This document shows positions 1 to 8,446 of a stretch of DNA of 64,000 nucleotides, in pieces. Position 1 is the stretch's first letter. Each line of letters starts with the position of its first letter. The stretch comes from Vagococcus fluvialis bH819. GTDB lineage: Bacteria > Bacillota > Bacilli > Lactobacillales > Vagococcaceae. The position numbers and the translations under genes were made by a program. The DNA is taken from positions 62,001-126,000 of the forward strand of contig NZ_FWFD01000007.1 of the NCBI RefSeq assembly GCF_900163795.1. The letters run 5' to 3'. Below the pieces are notes generated by a model that saw only the letters and a program-made list of their open reading frames with translations, searched no databases and was not told the origin of the DNA.

Positions 1-49
1 AGTTTAACGAAAAGATTTTTAGTCTTGGATCAAAGTAATGATTAGACAT
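1..49 (-). CDS. prs: Ribose-phosphate pyrophosphokinase, first 16 codons (runs off the window)
   Basis: The window opens inside the beginning of a gene read leftwards. From the ATG at 49 it encodes MSNHYFDPRLKIFSLN, the conserved amino end of PRPP synthetase, which makes 5-phosphoribosyl-1-pyrophosphate from ribose 5-phosphate and ATP for nucleotide synthesis. A GGAGG ribosome site lies at 55-59, five bases before the start. It sits 93 bases behind the glmU stop with no terminator seen between them, so co-transcription is likely; glmU-prs is a common Firmicute pair, which supports the call despite the short piece. The active-site regions are outside the window. Confidence 0.8.
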   Translation of the reverse strand, partial: MSNHYFDPRLKIFSLN

Positions 50-142
50 GAGGACCTCCACTTTCTATTTCTATAACTGAGATTATTCTTCCACCTAAAT
101 AGTAGTCATTTTTTACGAATAAATCAAGTGATTTCATGTTTT

Positions 143-1516
143 TTATTCGTTATATGGCATTTTTTTAGAATAACCATCTAAATTTGATTGACGACTTCGG
201 GCAATACCAAGCGCATCATCAGGTACATTTTCAGTAATGGTCGACCCGGCAGCAGTAGCGGCGTTATTACCGATTGAGACAGGTCCAATTAAATTGGTAC
301 CACTGCCAATAAAGCTATGATCACCAATTGTTGTATGAAATTTATTTTTTCCGTCATAGTTCACAAAAACTGTGCCGCAACCAACATTAATATCTTTTCC
401 TAAAGTAGCATCTCCCACATAAGTTAAGTGACCAACTTTTGAGCCTTCACCGATGGTTGCTTTTTTAATTTCAACAAAATTGCCGATATGGGCATTTTCA
501 GCAATAATCGCATCTGGACGCAAGTGAGCATAAGGCCCCACATCTGCTCCATCTTTGACCGTGGCATTTTTTAGAGTAGATGAATGAATTTTTACGTTAT
601 TACCAATGATTGAATCTGAGATATCAGAATTAGCACTTACGAAACAATTATCACCAATCACTGTTTTACCACGAAGAACAACACCAGGTTCAATTAAGGT
701 GTCTTGTCCAATCAAGACATCACTTTCAATGTAAGTGGTGCTTGGATCGATAAAAGTAACCCCATTGCGCATGTGGTTTTCGTTAATACGAGCCGTCATG
801 ATTTGGTTAGCTTTGGCAAGAGCAACACGGTCATTAATTCCCATAGATTCGTCTTCTGAGTCCATGACAAAAGCTGTTACGATCTCACCTTTATTTTTTA
901 AGATACTAATCACATCAGGTAAATAATATTCACCTTGGGCGTTGTCATTACCAACACTGTTTAAAGCATCGAATAAAAATTCATTATCAAAGCAATAAGT
1001 TCCAGTGTTAAATTCATTGACTAATAATTCAGCTTCGGAAGCATCTTTATGTTCAACGATTTTTTCAACTAAGTTTTTATCATTGCGAATAATACGACCG
1101 TACCCTGACGCATCCTTAGCCACAGCGGAAAGAATTGTTGCTTTTGCTTTTGTCTCTTCATGATGTTGGACTAGTTTGCTTAAAGTATCAGAAGTTAAAA
1201 GAGGGGTATCTCCACAAATAACAAGAGTTGTCCCTTTTTTATCTTTTAATAAATCAGCAGTAGCTAGGACCGCATGACCGGTACCAAGTTGTTCTTTTTG
1301 TAAAGCATATTTAGAGCGATCTCCAACATGTTCTTTTACCATCTCAGCACCAAAACCGACGATTGTAACAATTTCATCTACATTAATAGCTTCAACTTGC
1401 TCAATAACATGTTCTACCATTGGTTTTCCTGCAACCGAATGAAGGACTTTGTATAAAGAAGATTTCATACGAGAACCCTTACCAGCTGCTAAAATAATTG
1501 CATAGCGATTTTCCAC
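143..1516 (-). CDS. glmU: Bifunctional UDP-GlcNAc pyrophosphorylase / glucosamine-1-phosphate acetyltransferase
   Basis: This cytoplasmic enzyme acetylates glucosamine 1-phosphate and then couples it to UTP, giving UDP-GlcNAc for peptidoglycan and wall polymers. The amino half opens with the nucleotidyltransferase signature LAAGKGSRM (about residues 9-17) and ends near residue 230. The carboxyl half, from about residue 250, is a left-handed beta helix of hexapeptide repeats such as IGDNCF and IGNNVK. At 457 residues it has the full family length. It lies 110 bases behind purR, after a terminator, and directly before prs, so nucleotide and wall precursor genes are grouped. No damage is seen. 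Confidence 0.97.
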   Translation of the reverse strand: MENRYAIILAAGKGSRMKSSLYKVLHSVAGKPMVEHVIEQVEAINVDEIVTIVGFGAEMVKEHVGDRSKYALQKEQLGTGHAVLATADLLKDKKGTTLVICGDTPLLTSDTLSKLVQHHEETKAKATILSAVAKDASGYGRIIRNDKNLVEKIVEHKDASEAELLVNEFNTGTYCFDNEFLFDALNSVGNDNAQGEYYLPDVISILKNKGEIVTAFVMDSEDESMGINDRVALAKANQIMTARINENHMRNGVTFIDPSTTYIESDVLIGQDTLIEPGVVLRGKTVIGDNCFVSANSDISDSIIGNNVKIHSSTLKNATVKDGADVGPYAHLRPDAIIAENAHIGNFVEIKKATIGEGSKVGHLTYVGDATLGKDINVGCGTVFVNYDGKNKFHTTIGDHSFIGSGTNLIGPVSIGNNAATAAGSTITENVPDDALGIARSRQSNLDGYSKKMPYNE

Positions 1517-1572
1517 TTATTTAACACTCCTTATTTTCATTAAGACTCATCTAAGTTTTCAGTTCATTGTAA

Positions 1573-1602
1573 CAAAAAAAGAGCTCGAAAGACAAGCTCT
1601 TT
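1573..1602 (-). terminator. Intrinsic terminator behind purR
   Basis: AAAGAGCT at 1578-1585 pairs perfectly with AGCTCTTT at 1595-1602. Read leftwards the hairpin is followed by seven T. It separates purR from glmU, which must rely on read-through or on a promoter in the remaining 56 bases. Confidence 0.8.
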
Positions 1603-1626
1603 ATCATTTTAGGTGACTAGACCAAT

Positions 1627-2457
1627 TTAGTTATTATTATCAGTATCAAAATAATTACCAGGAACAACGGTAATATTTTTTGTTCTAATATCGACGTCCT
1701 TCACGCAAAGAAGTGAAGTGTAATCTTCAATCATGCGACGACCACTAAAAGTCGATTCTGCAAAAACTGTAATCCCCACAAGTTCGGCTTCAAATTCTTC
1801 AATCAAGGCTTTCATACCATTAACAGTTCCGCCACCTTTCATGAAATCGTCCACAACAAGTACACGAGAACCACGTTTTAAGCTACGTTTTGATAGTTCC
1901 ATTTTTTCAATTCTTTCAGAACTACCAGAGACATAGTTGACACTAACTGTGGAACCTTCTGTGATTTTAGAATCACGACGAACGATAACAAAAGGCACAT
2001 TTAAATAATGCGAGACCGCTTGGGCAATGGGAACACCTTTTGTCGCAACAGTCATGACAGCATCAATTTCTTTACCCACATATTGAGAGGCAATGATTTG
2101 ACCTATTTGTTTTAGTAATTGAGGTTCTCCAAGCAAATCTGAAAGATAAACATACCCACCAGGTAATAAACGATCTTGCTCTGATAAACGTCCACATAAT
2201 CCTGTCACCATTTCTTTAGCAGTATCAAAAGGAATTTCTGGTGTAAAAATAACGCCTCCAGCAGCACCGGCAACTGTTTCTAATGTACCAAAGCCACGAT
2301 CCTTAAATGTTTTTTTGATTATTGTCAAATCTTCACTGATTGAAGATTTTGCTGATTCGTATTTTTTAACAAAAAAAGTTAAGGGAGTTAGTGTGTGAGG
2401 GTGGCTTAAAATATAAGCAGTCATATCAATTAATCGTTCACTTCTCTTTATTTTCAT
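1627..2457 (-). CDS. purR: Purine operon repressor PurR
   Basis: PurR of Gram-positive bacteria binds PurBox DNA and represses purine synthesis and salvage genes; PRPP relieves binding. The protein begins with a winged-helix domain (about residues 1-75) and continues as a phosphoribosyltransferase-like domain in which the PRPP loop is clear as VLVVDDFMKGGGT near residue 205. At 276 residues it has the usual length. The start has a strong AAGGAGG site just upstream (complement of 2462-2468). A sigma-A-type promoter is recognisable upstream. The neighbourhood adc-purR-glmU-prs matches enterococcal chromosomes, although a Dcu carrier has come between adcB and purR here. Confidence 0.95.
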   Translation of the reverse strand: MKIKRSERLIDMTAYILSHPHTLTPLTFFVKKYESAKSSISEDLTIIKKTFKDRGFGTLETVAGAAGGVIFTPEIPFDTAKEMVTGLCGRLSEQDRLLPGGYVYLSDLLGEPQLLKQIGQIIASQYVGKEIDAVMTVATKGVPIAQAVSHYLNVPFVIVRRDSKITEGSTVSVNYVSGSSERIEKMELSKRSLKRGSRVLVVDDFMKGGGTVNGMKALIEEFEAELVGITVFAESTFSGRRMIEDYTSLLCVKDVDIRTKNITVVPGNYFDTDNNN

Positions 2458-2492
2458 AGTAACCTCCTTCTTTATATTAAGTATTATTAACC

Positions 2493-2520
2493 ATTATAGT
2501 ATGTTTGAAGTAAAAAACAA
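2493..2520 (-). promoter_or_regulatory. Probable sigma-A promoter of purR
   Basis: On the minus strand TTGTTT (complement of 2515-2520) and a perfect TATAAT (complement of 2493-2498) are 16 bases apart, 36 bases before the purR start. Confidence 0.55.
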
Positions 2521-2561
2521 AGTATTTTTATAAAAAAAAAGAAAATGTTCGGTAAATAAAG

Positions 2562-2621
2562 AAACACCACTGTTTGAGTCACTTTTATTTTAAGAATAAA
2601 AGTCTCTAAACAGCAGTGTTT
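2562..2621 (-). terminator. Long hairpin behind the first Dcu carrier gene
   Basis: AAACACCACTGTTT (2562-2575) pairs with AAACAGCAGTGTTT (2608-2621) with two non-Watson-Crick positions, and the interior adds a CTTTTATT/AATAAAAG stem. The U-tract on the minus strand is weak (CTTTATTT), so termination is probable but not certain; it could act in both directions. Confidence 0.55.
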
Positions 2622-2658
2622 TTAAGTAATAAAAACGATGCGTTGTGATATTGGGACG

Positions 2659-3945
2659 TTAAATAAACAACGTTAGACCATAAGATAAAATGATAGAAAA
2701 GGCGGTAATAGCAAAACCTGGAATTATAAAACTAAAAGGTTTAGTTCGTCCTGTTTTATCTAATTCACAAGCAAGTAGCAAAGTGGGTTGTGCCGGTATG
2801 ATGAAATTTATATTTAAACATTGAACAATGATAATTAGAGTAATCGGTGAGATATTCAAACTAAGTGCTAAAGGGAAAACAATTGCAGCAACAGCCGTTT
2901 GTGCCCCAACAATCATCGCCACAAAACCACAAATTAAAATAATAACCCAAGGATTACTCTGTAAAATCTGACCAATAGTTGTTTGAAGGACTACCTGATT
3001 TCCTGGAGAGCCAAAAACTGTCGCGCCAACCCAACCAAGACCAAGAACAATGAGTGCAGCACCTAAAGCATTTCTAACAGCATCAGTTGCTAAAATAGTT
3101 TTAGACTTAACTCTGAAAACAAGGATATTAATCGCTGCAGATAAGTACATAAACATTTGAACTAAATCGGATGCGGCGATTTTAACTAGTTTATCCTCTA
3201 CTTTATATTGAGGCAGCAAGTCTGGCATTAAACCAAAGAGAATAATACAGAAAACACAGCCAAGAAAGACAAATGTTGAATATTTAGCTGATTTAGAGTG
3301 AGAAGTAACAGTTGCTGATGTTTTATATTCTTTTAAAACGCTTTCGTCGAAGGGCGTTTTTTTCTCTAAAATCATTAAAATTAAGCTTAAAATAACAATA
3401 GCAGCTAAAGTTGAAGGTAGAACAATACCTAAATAAGTAACAAGAGAGACACCAAAAGGCATTAAAAGCATGATGACAAAAGCAGTTGAAGAAGAAGCGG
3501 GACTACATAGGAGAGCCATGTTAGAAGCAAGAACAGAGCTAATCAGTGCACCTTTAGGATTTACCTTAGATTTTGTAGCTGTTTCAGCAATTATCGGTTC
3601 TAAAGAAAGGCTGATCATCGCAGTTCCCATACCGAAAACAAAAATAAAACAGACGAGAGGGGCAACTAGGGTAATGATTTTTGGAAAACGACGAATAATT
3701 TTTGTGGCAATGGAGATCATATAATCCATCCCACCAGAAGCCTGAAGAGCACCGCTTGCGATACCAATAGAAATAATAATGAGGACTGCTGTAACTGGGG
3801 GTGAAGAAGGTGGTAAATGAAAAATAAATAACATAATAAAAAGTGCGACGACAGAAGCAACACCAGAACCAAGTGTGCCTCCTTTAACTAATCCTAAAAT
3901 AATTGTACAGGACATAATCAATATTTCGATTAATAATAACACCAT
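2659..3945 (-). CDS. Anaerobic C4-dicarboxylate carrier, DcuA/DcuB family (copy 1)
   Basis: A 428-residue polytopic inner membrane protein. The early segment LIEILIMSCTIILGLVKGG followed by FIFHLPPSSPPVTAVLII and ASGALQASGGMDYM has the DcuA/DcuB layout (hydrophobic start, HLPPxxPPV, LQASGG). Known members exchange aspartate, fumarate, malate or succinate. A very similar second copy lies at 14480-15766. This copy stands alone between adcB and purR, with terminators on both sides, which looks like an insertion into an otherwise conserved neighbourhood. A GGAGG site precedes the ATG. The true substrate is uncertain because copy 2 is paired with an amidohydrolase, so an aminoacyl or acyl-amino acid substrate is possible. 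Confidence 0.8.
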   Translation of the reverse strand: MVLLLIEILIMSCTIILGLVKGGTLGSGVASVVALFIMLFIFHLPPSSPPVTAVLIIISIGIASGALQASGGMDYMISIATKIIRRFPKIITLVAPLVCFIFVFGMGTAMISLSLEPIIAETATKSKVNPKGALISSVLASNMALLCSPASSSTAFVIMLLMPFGVSLVTYLGIVLPSTLAAIVILSLILMILEKKTPFDESVLKEYKTSATVTSHSKSAKYSTFVFLGCVFCIILFGLMPDLLPQYKVEDKLVKIAASDLVQMFMYLSAAINILVFRVKSKTILATDAVRNALGAALIVLGLGWVGATVFGSPGNQVVLQTTIGQILQSNPWVIILICGFVAMIVGAQTAVAAIVFPLALSLNISPITLIIIVQCLNINFIIPAQPTLLLACELDKTGRTKPFSFIIPGFAITAFSIILSYGLTLFI

Positions 3946-4141
3946 AAAAATTCCTCCTTTTTATAATTAATTACTAGTCAATCTTCATTAGATACATCTA
4001 CTGTCAAAAGAAAGATAAAGTTAAAAAATAACAAGAGTATATCTAACGTAATTAAAGCATAACATACCTGACAGCCCTCTTAAATAACAATAAGTCTAAC
4101 TAAATGAACGGAAACATCGACGTTAAATAAAAATTTGTCCA

Positions 4142-4179
4142 AAAAAATACCTCTGTGTGAGTTATAACTCATACAGAGG
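4142..4179 (-). terminator. Intrinsic terminator behind adcB
   Basis: CCTCTGTGTGAG (4150-4161) pairs with CTCATACAGAGG (4168-4179) with one wobble; on the minus strand it is followed by TATTTTTTT. It ends the adcC-adcB transcript. Confidence 0.85.
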
Positions 4180-4200
4180 CAAGGTGCTTAACAAAATAAA

Positions 4201-5019
4201 TTATTTTTTGAGTGTTTTCTTCTTTAAAATTTCCCAAACATTTACGAGAATAAAGATAAAAATAAAAACCAAAGTAATCGTTGCACCTGGTGGCGTATCT
4301 AGTTGGTAAGAACCAATTAAACCTGAAATCATGCCAATAAATCCAACAACAATACTAAAAATGATGACACCATTAAACGTCCGGCCTAACTTCATAGAAA
4401 TTGTCCCAGGTAAAATCATAATTGCCGAAACAAGTAAGGCACCAGCTATTGGAATCATGACGGTAATAGCAACTCCTGTAATCACATTAAATAAAGTCGA
4501 AAGTAAGCTGACAGGAAGTCCGTCTACATGAGCGGTATCTTCATCAAAGGTTAAAACGTACATTGGGCGCTTTAAGAAAGTGAATAAAATCAAAACGACT
4601 ACCATTAAAATACCTAGAATCTTTACTTGAGACCAATTAATCGTAATAATTGAACCGAATAAATACTGTTGAATATTCATTTGAGATTCACCTTTGTTTA
4701 AATTCATTAAAACAAGAGCTACTGCTAAGCCACCAGACATCAAGACTGCTGTGGAAACTTCGGAGTAAGAACTGTAAAGCTTACGAATGTATTCTAAGGC
4801 TAAAGCAGAAATGACGACAACAACTAAAGTCGTAATAGTTGGGTTCATATTAATGAAGAAACCAAGGGCAATTCCGGCTAAAGAAACATGTGACAGAGTA
4901 TCAGCTAGAAGTGATTGCCTTCTTAAAACAAGGAAGACACCTAAAAGTGGTGCAATAACAGCCATGAATGAAGCCGCAATTAACGCTCGGGTCATGAACT
5001 CATATGAAAACATCTCCAT
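4201..5019 (-). CDS. adcB: Zinc ABC transporter permease AdcB/ZnuB type
   Basis: A 272-residue membrane protein of the ABC-3 (metal) permease family with about eight hydrophobic segments. The amino region ...[28 protein letters not shown]... is the family signature: the [12 protein letters not shown] loop contacts the ATPase. It imports zinc (possibly manganese) together with AdcC. The gene overlaps the end of adcC by 28 bases, so the two are translationally coupled. No binding lipoprotein gene (adcA) is present in the pair or nearby, so the solute-binding protein must be encoded elsewhere. A GGAGG ribosome site lies inside the adcC 3' end. Confidence 0.92.
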   Translation of the reverse strand: MEMFSYEFMTRALIAASFMAVIAPLLGVFLVLRRQSLLADTLSHVSLAGIALGFFINMNPTITTLVVVVISALALEYIRKLYSSYSEVSTAVLMSGGLAVALVLMNLNKGESQMNIQQYLFGSIITINWSQVKILGILMVVVLILFTFLKRPMYVLTFDEDTAHVDGLPVSLLSTLFNVITGVAITVMIPIAGALLVSAIMILPGTISMKLGRTFNGVIIFSIVVGFIGMISGLIGSYQLDTPPGATITLVFIFIFILVNVWEILKKKTLKK

Positions 5020-5672
5020 TCTGTGTCCTCCTTTCTAACTAACTGGATATGACGATCCATGTATTCTTTAATATCTTCGTGATCATGAGTAATCATTAAA
5101 ATTGCTTTTTGATGCACATGAGAACTATGTTGAAGTAACTTATAAAAAGCACGTCTAGAAGCCTCATCCATCCCAGTTGTAGGTTCATCTAAAATAAATA
5201 AATCTGGGTCAGAAGCAAAAATTCGAGCCAAACAAATTCGTTGCTTTTGTCCACCGGATAATTCACCGATTCGCTTATGACGCATGTCCCACATACTAAC
5301 CGATTTCAATGCCTTTTCAACATGACTGTGATCTTCCTTAGATAAGCGTTTAAACCACTTGCCACTACTGAAACGCCCAGATTCTACCATTTCTAAAACG
5401 GTACTAGGAAAACCAGCATTAAAAGAAGCAATTTGTTGGGGACTATAACCTATTTTCAGTTTTTTTCCTTCTATATTAATAGGAGAAATTGTGATATCAC
5501 CTTTAGCTGGTGTTAAAAGTCCGAGTGTGTTCCGAATCAATGTGGACTTAGCTGCACCATTTTCACCAGTTAAGATGACAAATTCACCAGGAGATACATG
5601 GTAAGAAATATCTTGGAGAACAGGTTCCTCTCCGTAATAAAAAGTGAGCCCTTTAACATCTATATAATTCAT
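4992..5672 (-). CDS. adcC: Zinc ABC transporter ATP-binding protein AdcC/ZnuC type
   Basis: The 226-residue ATPase energises AdcB. Walker A reads GENGAAKST near residue 36, with Ala where most ABC proteins have Gly; this Ala is characteristic of AdcC in streptococci and enterococci as I recall it, so it is not a defect. The segment [14 protein letters not shown], the signature LSGGQKQR, Walker [13 protein letters not shown] and the H-loop ITHD are all in place, and the ending [12 protein letters not shown] is AdcC-like. A Zur-like box lies 34 bases upstream of the start, implying derepression when zinc is scarce. Confidence 0.94.
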   Translation of the reverse strand: MNYIDVKGLTFYYGEEPVLQDISYHVSPGEFVILTGENGAAKSTLIRNTLGLLTPAKGDITISPINIEGKKLKIGYSPQQIASFNAGFPSTVLEMVESGRFSSGKWFKRLSKEDHSHVEKALKSVSMWDMRHKRIGELSGGQKQRICLARIFASDPDLFILDEPTTGMDEASRRAFYKLLQHSSHVHQKAILMITHDHEDIKEYMDRHIQLVRKEDTEWRCFHMSS

Positions 5673-5705
5673 GAGGATAGTCCTTCCTTTTACTTTTTAT
5701 ACAAA

Positions 5706-5720
5706 GCGTAATTGTTACGT
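5706..5720 (-). promoter_or_regulatory. Zur-like operator upstream of adcCB
   Basis: GCGTAAT-T-GTTACGT is a 7-1-7 dyad matching the Gram-positive Zur consensus TCGTAATNATTACGA at 12 of 14 defined positions. A second GCGTAAT half-site follows at 5724-5730. The AdcR motif TTAACNNGTTAA was not seen. Zinc repression by a Fur-family Zur is inferred. Confidence 0.65.
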
Positions 5721-5949
5721 TTTGCGTAATGAAAATTTTAACACGATATGAATAAAAGGGCAAGGATAAAAACTTGGATTAAAAAAGGGAACGTAATATG
5801 TTTCTAGTTTGTATTTAAATAAAAAATCAGGAAGTAATAATAAGTATTATGAGGTATTTATAAAAAATATATGTTTAATTATAAATTTGATAATAAGGGA
5901 AAGAAAACACCTTGTAATGATATATGATTAGGAATATTGAGTTGGCAAT

Positions 5950-5998
5950 AAAAAACCTCCTCGAGTTAGACGGAGTATCTAACTTAAGAAGGTTTTTT
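5950..5998 (-). terminator. Intrinsic terminator behind ispE
   Basis: A 21-base left arm (5950-5970) pairs with 5978-5998 at 18 positions, the others being wobbles on one strand. Read leftwards it ends in a run of T. The hairpin overlaps the ispE stop codon. Confidence 0.8.
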
Positions 5999-6854
5999 AT
6001 TTATTCAACGTCCTCACCACATATACTTCTTGACAGAATCCCTTCAAAGAATTAGCCACATGTAATGCTCGTGAGTATTTATCACACAAACCAATGACTG
6101 TAGGACCACTACCGCTCATAACAGAAGCATCTGCACCAAATTGAATCATCTTATCTTTAATGTGTTGAACAACTGGAAATTTTGCTGTTGTGTAATCTTC
6201 TAATGAGTTACCTAAATATTGTGTCATTTCCGAATAGTCATTTTTTTCAATACTTGCTTTTAATTTTTCGATATTCGGATGACTTAATGATTCTGCTTCT
6301 ATTTTAGAAAAAACACGAGGGGTAGAGACGCTTATTTTCGGTTTTACTAGAACAACCCAACATTGGGGAATTGGGTTAGTGAGAGGTGTGACAATTTCAC
6401 CCAGGCCAGTTACTAAGGCTGTATTACCTTGTAAACAAAAAGGAATGTCTGTACCAATCGGAATCGCTAGCTGCGTTAAATCCTCTAAGGTAGCGTTTAG
6501 AGAGAATAAGCGGTTAACGCCTCTGAAAGTAGCGGCAGCATCACTGCTTCCACCTCCTAAGCCAGCAGCAACAGGAATATTCTTATGAAGCTCAACATGG
6601 ATACCACCAGGAAAGTTGTAATGTTTTTTCATTGCTTCAATCGCTTGAAAAATATTATTTTTACGATCTGTAGGTAAAAAGCCACTATTGGTTTCAATTA
6701 TTATTTTTTCTTCCCTAATTGGTTGAAAGGTTAAACGATCAGCCAGATCAATACTAGCCATAATCATCTCAAGTTCATGATAACCATCGTCTCGTTTATA
6801 TAAAACATCTAGGCCAAGGTTTATTTTTGCGGGTGCTTTTTCGATGATTTCCAT
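5997..6854 (-). CDS. ispE: 4-diphosphocytidyl-2-C-methyl-D-erythritol kinase
   Basis: A GHMP kinase of 285 residues. The start EKAPAKINLGLDVLYKRDDG and the glycine-rich ATP loop PVAAGLGGGSSDAAA (about residues 90-104) are typical of IspE, as is SGSGPTVIG near residue 245. IspE phosphorylates CDP-methylerythritol in the MEP route to isoprenoids. Many lactic acid bacteria make isoprenoids by the mevalonate route yet keep an ispE homologue next to purR, so the true substrate here is open; no other MEP gene is in the window. It is followed by its own terminator and preceded by a terminator of the pot operon. Confidence 0.85.
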   Translation of the reverse strand: MEIIEKAPAKINLGLDVLYKRDDGYHELEMIMASIDLADRLTFQPIREEKIIIETNSGFLPTDRKNNIFQAIEAMKKHYNFPGGIHVELHKNIPVAAGLGGGSSDAAATFRGVNRLFSLNATLEDLTQLAIPIGTDIPFCLQGNTALVTGLGEIVTPLTNPIPQCWVVLVKPKISVSTPRVFSKIEAESLSHPNIEKLKASIEKNDYSEMTQYLGNSLEDYTTAKFPVVQHIKDKMIQFGADASVMSGSGPTVIGLCDKYSRALHVANSLKGFCQEVYVVRTLNK

Positions 6855-6903
6855 TATGTCATCTCCTCATCTGCTAAATCATATAATTGTCTTAATTATA
6901 CAT

Positions 6904-6928
6904 TAAAAAAAATGACTTTTAAATCATT
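6904..6928 (-). terminator. Terminator of the pot operon and repeat array
   Basis: AATGACTT...AAATCATT (6911-6928) forms a short hairpin, followed on the minus strand by eight T (complement of the A run at 6905-6912). It lies beyond the repeats that trail potD. Confidence 0.6.
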
Positions 6929-6947
6929 GTTAAAAAGAAGATTGTTC

Positions 6948-7357
6948 TTAAGTTCTTCCAGTTTCTTGGAGCTGGAAGATTTTTTTATCACCTTTTTGTA
7001 GTCGGGAGATAAAAGGCAGCACTTTCGGCAACTTCACTAATAGCAATCAGTCTAAAAAGCAGACTGGTTGCTATTACCTCCAGTTGCTCAGAGCAAGACG
7101 CCTTTTTTATCACCTTTTTGTAGTCGGGAGATAAAAGGCAGCACTTTCGGCAACTTCACTAATAGTAATCAGTCTAAAAAGCAGACTGGTTGCTATTACC
7201 TCCAGTTGCTCAGAGCAAGACGCCTTTTTTATCACCTTTTTGTAGTCAGGATAAAAAAGGCAGCTTCTGCGACAATTTCAGAATTGATAATCAGTCAAAA
7301 AACGGACTGTTTATCAGCTCTTCCAATTGCTTAAAGCTGAACGCCCTTTTTATCACC
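6948..7357 (-). repeat. Tandem array of a 122-bp palindromic element, three full copies and one half copy
   Basis: Units start at each GGTGAT (complement): 7357-7237 (121 bp), 7236-7115 (122), 7114-6993 (122) and a half unit 6992 to about 6948. The two middle units are almost identical; the potD-proximal one is diverged. Each unit is an imperfect nested palindrome: AAAAAGGC pairs with GCCTTTT, GCAACT with AGTTGC, and a central AGTCT with AGACT. The half copy reduces to a perfect CTTCCAG/CTGGAAG hairpin (6955-6961/6972-6978). The array begins two bases after the potD stop codon and fills the whole gap to the ispE promoter region. 122 is not a multiple of three, so it is not coding. Confidence 0.9.
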
Positions 7358-7359
7358 TT

Positions 7360-8433
7360 TTACTTCCGGTACATTTTGAATTCTAGGAAGCGGTCGTTGT
7401 AGATTTCCAGGTATTTAGGACCTAAGTCTTGATAGACTTCTAAATTTTTCATTGTGTCTTGATCTGGATAGAATTGTTCATCTTCTGTAATTTCTTTAGG
7501 TAATAATTTTTTTGCTTCTTTATTGGGTGTTGAATAACCGATGTATTCCGAATTTGTCGCAGCGTTTTCTGGTTCTAACATAAAGTTTATAAAATCATAA
7601 GCCCCATCGATATTTTTAGCAGTTTTAGGAATAACAATGTTATCAAACCATAGATTAGATCCTTCTTCTGGAATAACGTAATGAAGATGTTCGTTATTAT
7701 CTAACATCTCACGTGCTTCCCCAGAAAAAGTAACAGCTGTGGCACTCTCTTCGTTGATCATATACATTTTTATTTCATCTGCTACGATGGCTTTAACATT
7801 ATCAGTCATTCCCGTTAATTTTTCTGAAGCTTGGTCTAATTCATTATCTGTTTTACTATTAAGTGAATGTCCGTTACTATTAAGAGCTAGTCCAATAACT
7901 TCTCTAGCACCATCAATTAACATGACATTATTTTTTAGTTCTGGTTTCCAAAGATCATCCCAGTGTTGCATCTCTTCTTCTTTAATAAATTTATCGTTGT
8001 AAATAATACCAAGAGTTCCCCAAAAATAAGGAATGGAGTATTGATTTTTTTTGTCAAAAGGCAAATCTAAAAATGTAGAATCAATTGTTTCTAAGCCTTT
8101 AATTTTTGAATGATCTAACTTGAGTAAAAGGTTTTGTTTCATCATTTTTTGAATCATGTATTCACTAGGAATAGCAATATCATAGGCTGTTCCACCTTGC
8201 TCAACTTTAGTTAACATGGCTTCGTTAGAATCGAAGGTCTCATAAATGACTTTATAACCATACTCTTTTTCAAATTTCTTTAGAAGGGTGGGATCAATGT
8301 AATCTCCCCAATTGTAAATAGTCAGTACTTTAGCGCCAGAATTGCCTGATTTTTTTTCTAAATTAAAGGCAGTTAAAGCAAGGCAAGCGATGATTAAGAT
8401 GATTCCAATGACGAGTGAATTAAGTTTTTTCAT
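7360..8433 (-). CDS. potD: Spermidine/putrescine ABC transporter substrate-binding protein
   Basis: A 357-residue extracytoplasmic binding protein that captures polyamines for PotABC. The mature part opens with LTIYNWGDYIDPTLLKKFE, the family hallmark, and continues with YDIAIPSEYMIQKMM and IPYFWGTLGIIYN, regions that line the polyamine site. The amino end MKKLNSLVIG-IILIIAC has a marginal lipobox (I-I-A-C, Cys17) but is followed by a hydrophobic stretch, so it could be a lipoprotein or stay anchored by an uncleaved segment. It is the last gene of the operon, 13 bases behind potC, and is trailed by the palindromic repeat array. Confidence 0.95.
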   Translation of the reverse strand: MKKLNSLVIGIILIIACLALTAFNLEKKSGNSGAKVLTIYNWGDYIDPTLLKKFEKEYGYKVIYETFDSNEAMLTKVEQGGTAYDIAIPSEYMIQKMMKQNLLLKLDHSKIKGLETIDSTFLDLPFDKKNQYSIPYFWGTLGIIYNDKFIKEEEMQHWDDLWKPELKNNVMLIDGAREVIGLALNSNGHSLNSKTDNELDQASEKLTGMTDNVKAIVADEIKMYMINEESATAVTFSGEAREMLDNNEHLHYVIPEEGSNLWFDNIVIPKTAKNIDGAYDFINFMLEPENAATNSEYIGYSTPNKEAKKLLPKEITEDEQFYPDQDTMKNLEVYQDLGPKYLEIYNDRFLEFKMYRK

Positions 8434-8446
8434 GATTGCCTCCTTT

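Noticed and set aside
42-137. 31-codon frame between glmU and prs on the minus strand, overlapping the prs start
   Set aside because: No ribosome site precedes it and its end merely runs into the prs start in another frame; it may be chance.
5545-5572. Damaged Walker A motif in the zinc ATPase (Ala for Gly)
   Set aside because: The GENGAAKST form is, as I recall, the normal one in streptococcal and enterococcal AdcC.
5673-5760. AdcR operator before adcCB
   Set aside because: No TTAACNNGTTAA-like site; the dyad fits Zur better.
6993-7357. CRISPR-like array
   Set aside because: Units are 121-122 bp, repeat over their whole length and have no short repeats with unique spacers.
7068-7402. Two overlapping coding frames across the repeat array
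   Set aside because: They arise because the same frame recurs every 122 bp; 122 is not a multiple of three and no ribosome site is present.
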